64,000 nt of DNA from UBA10349 sp003485905 (GCA_943787185.1 CALSLL010000003.1:62001-126000); one strand, 5' to 3'. Shown: positions 17,011 through 26,063, counted from the first letter of the stretch. Notes: generated by a model not told the origin, from the sequence alone. Translations and numbers: made by a program.

Positions 17011-17520
17011 CTATAACATTTGGTCGAGTTGCTCACGAACCTGCTGATCCCAAAGCTTACCTACTGCTATTCCTGCTGGTAGATCAGTTGATGCTCGTTT
17101 CCAAGCAACCACTCCTTCGCTATCAATAATCATCAGCCCTGGAATGAAGTTGACTAAATATGTATCTCCAATCGAGTCGCCATCTCTTATCGCGATTGCT
17201 TTGCAATCCAACGCTTCAACATAGGCAGTCGGGTCCCCAATGCCTCTTTCCTTATGATTGATCAGAAGAACATTAATCTTATCTGCACCATAATCTTTTT
17301 GTATTTGCGAAAGATAAGGCATAAACGCTTTGCAATATGGACACCAGGTAGCCCAGTAAACCATCACGGTCGGTTTGCCGTTAGTACCAGCAGGAAACTC
17401 AACCAAGTTCCCGGAGTAATCTGAACCTGTCCAAGCCAGGGCTATATCGCCAGATTCGATAGCAGAAATGGACCCTACAGCTAACAAAATTGCCAGTGCC
17501 AGTACCAACCGTTGAAACAT
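17011..17520 (-). CDS. TlpA-like periplasmic thioredoxin-fold protein
   Basis: 169 residues from ATG 17520, chosen because AGGAGG sits 7 bp upstream and the next residues form a signal peptide (MFQRLVLALAILLAVGSISA). A longer frame to 17595 lacks such support. The active site is WATWCPYC, a redox CxxC in a TlpA/ResA-type context, and INHKERG and IPGLMIIDSEG (cis-Pro loop) follow. Such proteins reduce periplasmic disulfides, for example in cytochrome c maturation or sulfur metabolism. It lies divergent from a cystine carrier gene, so a part in thiol/disulfide handling is plausible. Confidence 0.82.
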   Translation of the reverse strand: MFQRLVLALAILLAVGSISAIESGDIALAWTGSDYSGNLVEFPAGTNGKPTVMVYWATWCPYCKAFMPYLSQIQKDYGADKINVLLINHKERGIGDPTAYVEALDCKAIAIRDGDSIGDTYLVNFIPGLMIIDSEGVVAWKRASTDLPAGIAVGKLWDQQVREQLDQML

Positions 17521-17727
17521 ATCCGTTCCTCCTAGAAATCTGTGACTGAATCTTACCATCAACATCTTCCGCCGCGACATATTGTTGCACCACAAACATC
17601 TTCATATCTGCCAGGTAGCGTGATCTAATCTGTGGATAATTGCATCCGCATAGAAAAACAACGCGTTCGATTCTAGTTGTAACAGCATCGGCGGGACATG
17701 CAACTCCTATAGTCATTTGGTAAAAAA

Positions 17728-19113
17728 ATGAATTATCTAATTATTCTAAATCTGCTGATATTTCTCGGGCTGTCGTTTGCGCTTACGCGTTTAAGTGGCC
17801 CACAGCACTCTCTATCCAAGCAAATTTTGATCGGCCTTGGTGCCGGTATTATGTTTGGTCTACTTCTACAAATTGGCTACTCTGAGACTCCGGACGTTAT
17901 CAATACAACGTTAAAATGGACTGGAGTTATCGGGAGCAGCTACATTAACTTGCTGCGTATGGTCATCATGCCGCTAGTGTTGATTATGATGATATCTGCA
18001 GTCGTTCGCATGCGGGAAGTTGCAGCCCTAGGCAAGGTCGGAGGTTCAGTCATTGGAATCTTGATAGCCACTACTATGGTGGCGGCCTTAATAGGCATAT
18101 TGATAGCAAATCTATTCGGTTTATCCATGGACGGGATGACAGAGGGCGCACGCGAGCTGGCGCGCGCAAACGTACTGCAATTACAACATGAGTCAATCGC
18201 AGAACTTGACCTGGCCGATACACTGATTCGATTTGTTCCATCAAATATTTTTTCAGATCTTAGCGGGGCTCGCCCAACATCCGTTATTGCAGTCGTAATA
18301 TTTGGAATTCTGTTTGGCATCGCAGCTTTACTTGTCGCTAATGAAGACGAACAAAAAGGTGCCGCAATTGTATCGTTTGTCGAGACAGCCCAAGCGATAA
18401 TCATGAAGTTAGTACGAATGATTATGTTGTTAACGCCATACGGAATTCTGGCGCTCATGACCAAGGTAGTCGCTGAATCAAACGGGCAAGATATAGTTGC
18501 CTTACTCACATTTATTGTCGCCTCTTACGTTGCTATTGCAATTATGTTTGCAATACACGCAGTACTCCTGGGTTTAAACGGCGTAAATCTGCGTGCGTAC
18601 TTCAGAAAGGTCTGGCCCGTTCTTGTGTTTGCATTTTCATCACGAAGTTCTGCCGCAACTATTCCGCTAAATATCGAGACGCAAATTCATAAGCTGAACG
18701 TATCCCCCTCAATAGCAAACCTATCCGCCACTTTCGGAGCAACTATTGGTCAGAATGGTTGTGCAGGTATCTATCCCGCGATGTTAGCGACGATGATTGC
18801 TCCAAGTATGGGCATTGATCCTCTGGACCCACTATTTATGTTGCAACTTATTACCATCGTCGCGATAAGCTCATTTGGAGTAGCTGGAGTGGGCGGAGGC
18901 GCGACATTTGCAGCGTTAGTGGTGCTGCCAGCAATGGGGTTTCCTATCGCATTAGTGGCTTTACTGATATCCATCGAACCATTGATTGATATGGCACGCA
19001 CCGCACTGAATGTAAACGGTTCAATAACCGCAGGGCTACTTACCAATCAGCTACTTGGCGAGGATATTCCTCACTTTCAAGCCGTTGAATCAGCTCAGAA
19101 TTTGAACAAATAA
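17728..19113 (+). CDS. tcyP: L-cystine/dicarboxylate:cation symporter, TcyP (YdjN)-like
   Basis: 461 residues, similar along its whole length to E. coli TcyP (YdjN) as I recall it. Shared blocks include GQNGCAGIYPAMLA, VAGVGGGATFAALVVLPAMG, FRKVWPVLVFAFSSRSSAA and LLISIEPLIDMARTALNVNGS. It is a member of the DAACS family with eight transmembrane helices and two re-entrant loops: the SSRSSAA serine-rich turn and the late DMARTALN motif bind substrate and cation. It probably imports L-cystine or a related sulfur compound. Divergent from the TlpA-like gene and convergent with the YeeE-like carrier, forming a small sulfur group. Confidence 0.87.
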   Translation: MNYLIILNLLIFLGLSFALTRLSGPQHSLSKQILIGLGAGIMFGLLLQIGYSETPDVINTTLKWTGVIGSSYINLLRMVIMPLVLIMMISAVVRMREVAALGKVGGSVIGILIATTMVAALIGILIANLFGLSMDGMTEGARELARANVLQLQHESIAELDLADTLIRFVPSNIFSDLSGARPTSVIAVVIFGILFGIAALLVANEDEQKGAAIVSFVETAQAIIMKLVRMIMLLTPYGILALMTKVVAESNGQDIVALLTFIVASYVAIAIMFAIHAVLLGLNGVNLRAYFRKVWPVLVFAFSSRSSAATIPLNIETQIHKLNVSPSIANLSATFGATIGQNGCAGIYPAMLATMIAPSMGIDPLDPLFMLQLITIVAISSFGVAGVGGGATFAALVVLPAMGFPIALVALLISIEPLIDMARTALNVNGSITAGLLTNQLLGEDIPHFQAVESAQNLNK

Positions 19114-19152
19114 TTAGTGGCTTAAACGAATAATCAACCTACCAACAAAGAA

Positions 19153-20328
19153 TCAATCGAGCCCGAAACGAGGCCGCAACCGCGTACCGATCATGCTGCC
19201 AATAAATGCAGCTACAAACCATAACCAGCCACTCAAACTAGCCGATCCAACACCGCTAAAAAATGCACCTATATTACATCCAAATGCAATGCGTGCGCCG
19301 TAGCCCATTAATAGACCACCGATTATTGCTGCGGACAATGAACGCAATGGCAATCTAAATGTAGGCGAGTACTTTTGTGCAAGACCCGCAGCGATTAATG
19401 CGCCCAACAATATTCCAATGTTCATCACCGAGGTAGTATTGCTTAGCACACTTTCATCAAGTGCGGCGGCATAGGATGGTCTTTGCCAATACCCCCACGA
19501 GGTCACGTCAAAGCCCGTAGACATCATAAGTTTGGACCCCCACAGGGCAAAACCTGAGGTAATTCCCCAAGGACGGCCAGCTAACGCCAGGGTCGAGATG
19601 TTAACTGCAGCAAGCCCTAGCGCGCCTGCAACCAAAGGCCAGGGACCACGCAACCATGAGTAATTACTACCATCTGAAGAACTATTTGCTAACTGGCCAT
19701 GCTTGCGTTTTTCAATAGCTACACTAATAAACCAAATAATAGTAAACAAAGCCATGCTGATGGCAATGGCGGCTACTGTCCCGTAATCTTTCTGCAAGGA
19801 TACTGCTGCGAAACCTGGAGAGTCCTGCCACTGAGACCAGTGCCAGGCGCCAATCACCGAGCCAGCTATGAACGCCAATAGCGTGACTACCATGCGAGCG
19901 TTTCCTCCACCTGCGGTAAACAGAGTACCAGATGCGCAGCCACCACCGAGTTGCATCCCAATTCCAAATATAAAGGCACCCGCTAGAACTGCAAGATTCA
20001 GAGGATAAACATTTCCGCGTAAACTAATGCCCCACAATTCGCCCTGCGCAATAAGCGGGGTAAATACAAGCACTGTAACGCCAAGCATAATCATTTGCGC
20101 TCTTAAGCCTGCACCACGACCGGTATTGACCACAGCCCGCCAGGCTCCGGTAAATCCAAATGCCGCATGATACAAAGCAATTCCAGCGAACAGCCCAACT
20201 ATAAATAGAGCACTTTGTCGCCAACCATAGGTGTTCGTTAAAAAGACGAGTAGCGAGGTACTTAGTAATGCCCCAATGAGCACGGGGTAGCGATTTCTAT
20301 CTAGTCTAATAGTTGCCTCTGAATTCAA
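19153..20328 (-). CDS. YeeE/YedE family sulfur-compound transporter
   Basis: 391 residues with many hydrophobic helices in two similar halves. The first half has GIGMQLGGGCASGTLF and the second MGYGARIAFGCNIGAFFSG; the paired conserved Cys in these Gly-rich loops are the signature of the thiosulfate channel family (YeeE/TsuA, DUF395). It probably takes up thiosulfate or another sulfur anion across the inner membrane. No separate TusA-like protein is seen beside it. Convergent with the cystine carrier and divergent from the DUF6152 fusion at 20533. Confidence 0.85.
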   Translation of the reverse strand: MNSEATIRLDRNRYPVLIGALLSTSLLVFLTNTYGWRQSALFIVGLFAGIALYHAAFGFTGAWRAVVNTGRGAGLRAQMIMLGVTVLVFTPLIAQGELWGISLRGNVYPLNLAVLAGAFIFGIGMQLGGGCASGTLFTAGGGNARMVVTLLAFIAGSVIGAWHWSQWQDSPGFAAVSLQKDYGTVAAIAISMALFTIIWFISVAIEKRKHGQLANSSSDGSNYSWLRGPWPLVAGALGLAAVNISTLALAGRPWGITSGFALWGSKLMMSTGFDVTSWGYWQRPSYAAALDESVLSNTTSVMNIGILLGALIAAGLAQKYSPTFRLPLRSLSAAIIGGLLMGYGARIAFGCNIGAFFSGVGSASLSGWLWFVAAFIGSMIGTRLRPRFGLD

Positions 20329-20453
20329 TGGACTGATCTCCCTGTTTGGTTTTGATTAATATTCATCATCAGAATATTTCGTTTGCGAAAAAGTGTGCCT
20401 ATAAGTCATATATTATTACACCTGACATACGACAAGTATTATAAAGTTTGATC

Positions 20454-20504
20454 AATCGAAATTTTCGATTTAATACTAACAAGGCTATAATCACCGATTA
20501 TAAT
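20454..20504 (+). promoter_or_regulatory. two 17-bp dyads and -10 boxes before the DUF6152 fusion gene
   Basis: A perfect dyad AATCGAAA-T-TTTCGATT (20454-20470) and a second, TATAATC-acc-GATTATA (20486-20502), have centres 32 bp apart, about three helical turns. TATAAT at 20486-20491 and 20499-20504 are candidate -10 boxes, 29-47 bp before the ATG at 20533. No good -35 is visible, which suits an activated promoter. Confidence 0.42.
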
Positions 20505-20532
20505 CTATTCATGCTTAACCATAGAATCTCCA

Positions 20533-21570
20533 ATGCTAAATAATATTAAGTTCAGTGTATTGCTAGTCAGCCTATTCAGCGCTGTGCCAACCTATGCACA
20601 CCATTCATTTGCAGCAACCTTTAGTGAAGAGATAATTACGGTCGAAGGTACTGTGGAACGATTTAAATATAGTAATCCGCACGTAATCGTTTATTTCAAT
20701 GTGATCGATGAGGAAGGTAAAGAAACTCAATGGTTGGCAGAAGGTGGTTCGGCAACATCTATGCGCAACCAAGGCTGGGATCGAGACACCTTAAGCGAAG
20801 GTGATTACATTCGAATAACCGGCCCATCAACGAGAAATGGTTCACCGATGGTCTCCATGCAGGAAGACGATAGCGTAACATTTGTCGATCCAGCCACTGG
20901 CGAAGTTGTAGGCGCACCTGGCGCAGCTAGCGTCGAAAAAGAGGGCGTATTTAATATGGCTTTGCAACTCCCAAATGGCTTACCTAACTTCTCCAGCGCT
21001 TGGACAGGCGAGGCCACCGGCAGAGTTGGACGGCCAATTTTGCATGTTCCTCCGATGGACTACAATGAAATCGGCGCGGCACTTCAAGCTGAATTTGATC
21101 CTATCAATGATCCTCAAGTTCAATGTGAACCGCCTGGGTTAGTTCGCCAAGCTGGCTTTAGTCCGCACCCTGTTCGAATTGAACAATATGATGACCATGT
21201 TGTTCTTAGATATGAAGAGTACGCTGGTCTACGTACCGTTTACTTTGATGATCGAGATTTAGTTGGAGGAGAGCACACCCATCTCGGTCAGTCGATTGCT
21301 CGCTACGAAGGACAAAATCTAATTATTGAAACCTCGCACCTATTACCAAATTTGTCTGCTACCACCGGCAACCCCTTAACTGATCAAACGACTACCGTAG
21401 AGACCTACTACCGACAAGATAAACCGAATGGCCGTGCAGTACTTAGGCTGGATTTGGTGGCTACTGATCTAGGGTACTTACTCACTCCGTGGACTATTAG
21501 TTGGAGCAAGTACGCTGAGAACGACTATGAATTTATTAAAGTTGAATGCGAGAAACCATTAACTAATTAG
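20533..21570 (+). CDS. DUF6152-partner fusion protein (copy 2)
   Basis: 345 residues. Signal peptide 1-22 ends PTYA; the mature protein begins His23-His24-Ser-Phe. DUF6152 module about 23-110: KYSNPH with His50, and SMRNQGWDRDTLSEGD at 76-91. A Gly/Ala-rich linker follows. The partner module begins near 150 with LPNFSSAW, then a Cys in VQCEPPGLVR, YAGLRTVYFDDRD, GQSIARYEGQNLIIET, ATDLGYLLTPWTISW and a last Cys in KVECEKP. Of the three fusions it is most like copy 3, 101 bp downstream, and the pair probably arose by tandem duplication. Function is unknown; periplasmic. Confidence 0.82.
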   Translation: MLNNIKFSVLLVSLFSAVPTYAHHSFAATFSEEIITVEGTVERFKYSNPHVIVYFNVIDEEGKETQWLAEGGSATSMRNQGWDRDTLSEGDYIRITGPSTRNGSPMVSMQEDDSVTFVDPATGEVVGAPGAASVEKEGVFNMALQLPNGLPNFSSAWTGEATGRVGRPILHVPPMDYNEIGAALQAEFDPINDPQVQCEPPGLVRQAGFSPHPVRIEQYDDHVVLRYEEYAGLRTVYFDDRDLVGGEHTHLGQSIARYEGQNLIIETSHLLPNLSATTGNPLTDQTTTVETYYRQDKPNGRAVLRLDLVATDLGYLLTPWTISWSKYAENDYEFIKVECEKPLTN

Positions 21571-21671
21571 GTATTAAGCGTACCTCAAACTAATTCTATA
21601 GCTTGAATAAACACTACTATTTCACAACGGATATCACTATCGTCGTAACGATTAACTCCTGAGAAAAAATA

Positions 21672-22721
21672 ATGAAATATCACTTAATCCTACCCGTTCT
21701 AATGTTGCTAACAACAATATCCCCTGCGCAGGCTCATCACGCTGCTGCTGCTACGTTCGATACTTCCCAAACGACTGAAATTGAAGGTTATGTTAAGGAA
21801 TTCAGCTTTCGGAATCCTCATATTACAATCCGGCTAGCCGTTACCGGTGAAGACGGTGCAGAGAAGGAATGGGTAGCCACCGCCCCAGCCGTCGCCGGTT
21901 TTCGCCGTTGGGGTTGGACGGAGGAAATGTTAAAAGAAGGTCAATTCGTCCGGCTCGTCGGTAGAGCATCGCGTCTTGGCCGTCCAATGATATTGATTGA
22001 ACGCGGCGATATTGAAGGTGGAAAGTTACTAGAATTAAATCCTACGGACGGCTCCCTTGTGCGAATACTTGAAGGCCCGAAACCGGATCAGACCCCAGAC
22101 CTATCCATTCCAGCGTTAACCCTAGAAGATGGCCGTCCAAATCTTACTGGCACTTGGCTTGCGGTAGCACCAGGTGCGGGTGGACCAAGAGTAAATCCTC
22201 AATTCAATGAAGTTGGCCAGGCACTACAAGACTCATTTGATCCAGCCACAGACGATACGGCCTTTACAGAGTGCGCCACCCGTGGCTACCCGAGAGTTGT
22301 CGGAAACAATCAATCGGTGCGAGTCACACAAAAAGATGATTATGTACTGATTGAACAAGAAGGTGACGGTAGCCAAAAGTTGATCTATTTAGATGGGCGT
22401 GCGGCCGCTAACGATGAACACTCACTTTCCGGGCACTCTACTGCACACTATGACGGCGACACATTGGTAGTCAAAACAACTCAATTGCTTGCTGGCCTCA
22501 CTAGTCCGCAAGGAAATGCTCTCAGTGATCAGACGACTATTGAGGAAAGATATAGCCGAGCAGATGATTCCGAACATGCCGCTTTAGAACTACAAATAAC
22601 GTTCACCGATCCAGGGCACTTATCCGCACCTTGGACTACAGGTTGGCGAAAACTTTTAACCAATGACTATCAGTTTGCAGAAACCGAATGCCAGTTACCG
22701 GTGCTCGCTAATTCAAATTAA
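21672..22721 (+). CDS. DUF6152-partner fusion protein (copy 3)
   Basis: 349 residues. Signal peptide 1-21 ends SPAQA, mature start His22-His23-Ala. DUF6152 module about 22-110: SFRNPH with His50, and FRRWGWTEEMLKEGQ at 77-91. The partner module starts near 155 with RPNLTGTW, then a Cys in FTECATRGYPRVV, SQKLIYLDGRAA, GHSTAHYDGDTLVVKT, TFTDPGHLSAPWTTGW and a late Cys in AETECQLP. The blocks keep the same order as in copy 2. A good terminator lies 60 bp after the stop, which would end a 20533-21672 transcript. Function unknown. Confidence 0.82.
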   Translation: MKYHLILPVLMLLTTISPAQAHHAAAATFDTSQTTEIEGYVKEFSFRNPHITIRLAVTGEDGAEKEWVATAPAVAGFRRWGWTEEMLKEGQFVRLVGRASRLGRPMILIERGDIEGGKLLELNPTDGSLVRILEGPKPDQTPDLSIPALTLEDGRPNLTGTWLAVAPGAGGPRVNPQFNEVGQALQDSFDPATDDTAFTECATRGYPRVVGNNQSVRVTQKDDYVLIEQEGDGSQKLIYLDGRAAANDEHSLSGHSTAHYDGDTLVVKTTQLLAGLTSPQGNALSDQTTIEERYSRADDSEHAALELQITFTDPGHLSAPWTTGWRKLLTNDYQFAETECQLPVLANSN

Positions 22722-22780
22722 GTCGACACGACTAAACTTGGAGTAACGCGTTCAATTTTTTCTCAATACGCTATTAGTTC

Positions 22781-22825
22781 AGCGACCAGCCTCGAACTCA
22801 ATTGAGCAGAGGCTGTTCGCTTTTT
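22781..22825 (+). terminator. rho-independent terminator after the tandem DUF6152 fusions
   Basis: AGCGACCAGCCTC (22781-22793) pairs with GAGGCTGTTCGCT (22809-22821) with one mismatch, loop 15 nt, followed by TTTTT. Strong and in the right place for the gene ending at 22721. Confidence 0.75.
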
Positions 22826-22958
22826 AACACCGCACAGCTTTACACACCCCCCACTCCTCTCCTTCATGTAACTAACTACGACAGACAAATTAGTCGTTCA
22901 GTTGTTGTTCAGGCTTACAGCATAGAATATGGTTTTTATTGTTGAGCGGATAATAATT

Positions 22959-23408
22959 ATGAGTACTTCACCCTGTTCGAGATTGTTCCGAGGTTCATAT
23001 CTAACACTAATGGCGTTAACCGCTGTCTTGATTGCAGGCTGCAGCACGCCAGCCAGTCAGCCAATCTTATACCCGAATGCTAAATATCAAACCGTTGGCG
23101 AAGCGGAAGCGCATGCAGATATAGATCAGTGCATGCAAATGGCGAGTAGTGCGGGGGTCAAAACAACTGCAGATGGAAGAATATTAGAGAAATCAGCCTC
23201 TTCAGCGGCTGTTGGTGCAGCTTCAGCGGGTGCCTGGGGAATTGTACGAGGCGATTTTGGAGAACATCTGCTCGCTGGCGCGGCTGCGGGAGCAGCAGGC
23301 GGTGCAGTTCGAGGAGTATTAGCCTCAAACCGAACAAATCCTGTGTTTAGAAACTTCACACAAAAATGCTTGCGTGACAAAGGCTACGATATCGTGGGCT
23401 GGCAATAA
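22959..23408 (+). CDS. glycine-zipper lipoprotein
   Basis: 149 residues from ATG 22959 (an in-frame ATG at 22929 adds ten residues). The signal peptide ends in the lipobox LIAGC. The mature part has PNAKYQTVG, then AHADIDQCMQMA, and a glycine/alanine-zipper segment rich in small residues (AVGAASAGAWGIVRGDFGEHL read in pieces, then AGAAAGAAGGAVRGV), and a closing KCLRDKGYDIVGW. Such small lipoproteins are common in the gammaproteobacterial envelope and probably sit in the outer membrane, where the zipper could pack helices. The exact role is unknown. The gene stands alone between convergent neighbours. Confidence 0.75.
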   Translation: MSTSPCSRLFRGSYLTLMALTAVLIAGCSTPASQPILYPNAKYQTVGEAEAHADIDQCMQMASSAGVKTTADGRILEKSASSAAVGAASAGAWGIVRGDFGEHLLAGAAAGAAGGAVRGVLASNRTNPVFRNFTQKCLRDKGYDIVGWQ

Positions 23409-23496
23409 GGTAATCGATAAAATTGAGATAAACGGCCAAGCGCACGCCACAAAAGCAAGCCTTGCTAATAAAATTTATAGAAGCACCCAGGGAAGT

Positions 23497-23581
23497 AGTG
23501 CCGTCACCCCAAAAGGAGTGGCGGCACTTAGTTACAGTAAATTTCAGTTGCTGGTAGTTAGTGGTTTAGCCTGCAACTGAA
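23497..23581. repeat. two inverted repeats downstream of the glycine-zipper gene
   Basis: First hairpin: AGTGCCGTCACCCC (23497-23510) with GGAGTGGCGGCACT (23515-23528), loop AAAA. Second: TTCAGTTGC (23543-23551) with GCAACTGAA (23573-23581). Neither has a T tract. They lie between the 22959 gene and the convergent pseudogene and may end transcription from both sides. Confidence 0.35.
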
Positions 23582-23624
23582 TTCTAGAACCAAGACTGAA
23601 AGCGCGCGCTACAACCGGAAGAAA

Positions 23625-24322
23625 TCAGTCCTCCGCAAAGCAATAAAACCGCCCCGCTCCACCAGATTCATTGAGTTTCTCCAATGAACAACCGTTGGTA
23701 GCGTGCGAAGAATTCCATGATGTATTCCATGAACTTACTCGGTCGTGATGCCCGATCATGGCACTTCCTTCAGCACTTCCGTTAGTCCAGTTATCACAAG
23801 TGTAATTATTGTTCCGTGAAGCTCCCGCGGAATAAGCGCGACCATGACTATCAGAACCAGTAAGTATATCGTGTTCATTATTGGTCCCCTCTGGGCGAAC
23901 TCGCCCATTCACTAGCTCTCCCTTTTCAGTCAAAGCCGTCTCACGATAAATTAGATTGGAATCGCGCTGAATATCTCCATGAAGATCGGCAAGACTTGCT
24001 GCAATTAATACTCCTTTAGCGTTATACCAAGGCCCATTGCCAATACGATCCCTCGCATTCACTGCTGGAAAACCGCACCGTGAACGACTGGCATCCCGTG
24101 GGTACTAAGATAAGCTCGCCAAGTATAATCACCAGCATCAACCTCGGTAGCCAAGCGCTGACAAATTGCATCCGCGCCTTCTAATCCACCAAGATCTCCG
24201 CTATGTGTCTCACTAGTCACGAAAAACGTCATCGGTTCCTCGCTCTCGGTCTGCGCATAAACTTCAGTCGATAGCAGCACAGTTAGTGCTGCTATCGAAA
24301 GTAAACGATTTGTTGCCTTCAT
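23625..24322 (-). pseudogene. frameshifted secreted endostatin-like (DUF1554-type?) protein gene
   Basis: Two frames read as one gene. The first (24322 to 24059) has a signal peptide (ending STEVYA), then GDLGGLEGADAICQRL and YTWRAYLST, and stops. The second (24062 to 23625) starts AVNARDRIGNGPWYNAKGV and ends ESGGAGRFYCFAED. A single-base indel is needed near a four-T run at 24069-24072. The order GxEGAD-C, WRAyLS, N-x-RD, PW, a Cys in NYTCDNW, GCSL and a final FYCF resembles vertebrate endostatin (C-type-lectin fold), and I suspect DUF1554. Whether the indel is real or a sequencing error cannot be told here. About 232 residues if repaired, exported; function unknown. Confidence 0.65.
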
Positions 24323-24353
24323 ATATATTCCTCGTGAAATAACTTATTCAAAA

Positions 24354-26063
24354 CTACTCCGAAGGAATGATCGGAAGCACCACGTAAGAGGCGCGGTCAC
24401 CACCAGTATATATAGTATTGTTCTCAAGATTATAGGCTGCGAAGTAATGCTGACCATCATGAGCATTTACATCCAGCCGGATACGATGCCCTGCCTCAAA
24501 AATCATACTTGTTGCCCAAATCTCTACTTCGATTGGAACCACTTCGCCTGGTGTTAGCTTTTGCTCTTCGTCGTGTGTGTGATACGGGCGGTAAGGCGTG
24601 GATTTTTCCGGGTCTAGCTTACGGTGAGATGCCTGTAGAATTCCACGGGTTGCGGTTTCAACGGTTCCGTCTGGTGCCATATCTCGAATGTAAGCGAATA
24701 CATCCAGATCATCAGTCTCAGATGAGACCCACATGACTAGCTTTATGTGCCCAGTCACTTCGACATCTTCCTCAAGCGGCTCAGTGACAAAACTCACAGT
24801 TGGAAGCCCCTGATTCGCGCGATTATAAGCTTCAGGGCCGGCAGAATAGGTCAGCTCCTGCTCGCTTTCAGGTTTACTAGTAGTTAGTTTGACATCATGA
24901 ATAGAGTCACCAACCACACCAGCTGAATCACCGCTCAGGTAATAAGTCGTATATTCAGTTCTTTCCAGCGGCCATTCATCTTCAAATCGCCACTCACACT
25001 CGTTCACACTACTGCGAATGCAAAGTTTTACTGGAGGCTCATCCATGATTCCGGTATCGATACCCTTCAGCCAGAAATCGTACCAACGCAACAATTCGGT
25101 CTTACCTTCATCGGAATAGAATGCATCAGTATGGCCGCCGATGTGTATTTGCATCTTTTTATTAGCAGCCGTCGAAAGCATAAAAGCCTCCACGTTACCT
25201 CGTAGATGGTGATTCCAGCCACCCCAGTTCCCCGAACTGTAGAAAGGAACCTCTATTTTATCGAACTGACCTCTTCCTTTAGTTTGTTCCCACCATTCGC
25301 TATCCATATGATGAACCATGTAATTATAAATTAGGTCTTCGCTCATGGCCGCAGTGTTATCTGCCCGAGTATTCTCCAACAGCTGTTTACCGCGGACATC
25401 TAGCCACCAACGTCCATAAAATCCTTGGTTGAACACACCACCATGAAAAACTGAATCCCGATAGGTATCTGCCCAACCTTCCCAAGGCACAATAGTCGTT
25501 AGAGATGGCGGCTGTAGACCCGCAACGAACCATTGGGTAGTGGCGTAATAAGATACGCCAACTAAGCCGACTTTACCTGTACTCCAGTCTTGCACAGCAG
25601 ACCATTCGATCGCGTCATAGTAATCTCGGGCTTCTTGTGTTGACCAGATGTCTACCTGACCCGGTGAAGAACCAGTACCACGAGTATCTACAAACACCAA
25701 TACATAACCACGCGCAGTCCAATAGTCAGGCTCAGGTCTTTCGACATGAGTAAATGGCGAGTGATGCGGCAATATTCGATCCATCGCTTTTTGGTACGGA
25801 CTCAGACTCATCATAACCGGAAACTTTTGGTCACCCGCAACGTCAGGGCGGTACACATCAGCTCGAAGTATTGCGCCATCTCGAGTTCGGATAGGGACAT
25901 CTTTTTCAAAAATAACCCCATATTCCGGCTGAGATGCATTATCAGATTGAGCCTGAGAAGTTAAAGGAACCGCTACTACCAATAAAACAACGGCACACAG
26001 ACTGCTAATTGCCTGATTGAAAAATCTATTCTTTATTACTAAACCAAAGTTACCAATATTCAC
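24354..26063 (-). CDS. CocE/NonD family alpha/beta hydrolase, exported
   Basis: 569 residues. Signal peptide ends TSQAQ. The X-Pro-dipeptidyl-peptidase-type alpha/beta hydrolase core has nucleophile Ser171 in VGVSYYATTQW, preceded by FVDTRGTGSSPG. GGHTDAFYSDEG carries a conserved His, and the last third is a jelly-roll PepX C-terminal domain (HIKLVMWVSS, GHRIRLDVNAHD). Family members hydrolyse cocaine-like esters, acyl amino acids or glutaryl amides. The natural substrate is not readable. It ends 31 bp past the pseudogene start on the same strand. It probably acts in the periplasm. Confidence 0.88.
   Translation of the reverse strand: MNIGNFGLVIKNRFFNQAISSLCAVVLLVVAVPLTSQAQSDNASQPEYGVIFEKDVPIRTRDGAILRADVYRPDVAGDQKFPVMMSLSPYQKAMDRILPHHSPFTHVERPEPDYWTARGYVLVFVDTRGTGSSPGQVDIWSTQEARDYYDAIEWSAVQDWSTGKVGLVGVSYYATTQWFVAGLQPPSLTTIVPWEGWADTYRDSVFHGGVFNQGFYGRWWLDVRGKQLLENTRADNTAAMSEDLIYNYMVHHMDSEWWEQTKGRGQFDKIEVPFYSSGNWGGWNHHLRGNVEAFMLSTAANKKMQIHIGGHTDAFYSDEGKTELLRWYDFWLKGIDTGIMDEPPVKLCIRSSVNECEWRFEDEWPLERTEYTTYYLSGDSAGVVGDSIHDVKLTTSKPESEQELTYSAGPEAYNRANQGLPTVSFVTEPLEEDVEVTGHIKLVMWVSSETDDLDVFAYIRDMAPDGTVETATRGILQASHRKLDPEKSTPYRPYHTHDEEQKLTPGEVVPIEVEIWATSMIFEAGHRIRLDVNAHDGQHYFAAYNLENNTIYTGGDRASYVVLPIIPSE

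Noticed and set aside
17940..18509. 189-residue antisense frame inside the cystine carrier gene.
   Set aside because: It mirrors the hydrophobic codons of the real gene and has no domain of its own.
22935..22961. Sequence before the 22959 start resembles the lac operator (shares GAGCGGATAA and a similar AATT end).
   Set aside because: One base is inserted in the left half and there is no LacI-type gene here; chance similarity is more likely than a real operator.
23374..23580. 68-residue open frame overlapping the end of the glycine-zipper gene.
   Set aside because: It overlaps a better-supported gene in another frame and crosses two hairpins; no recognisable domain.
24059..24072. Programmed -1 frameshift at the TTTT run in the endostatin-like gene.
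   Set aside because: The bases around it (G GTT TTC) do not fit an X XXY YYZ slippery heptamer and I see no clear downstream pseudoknot.
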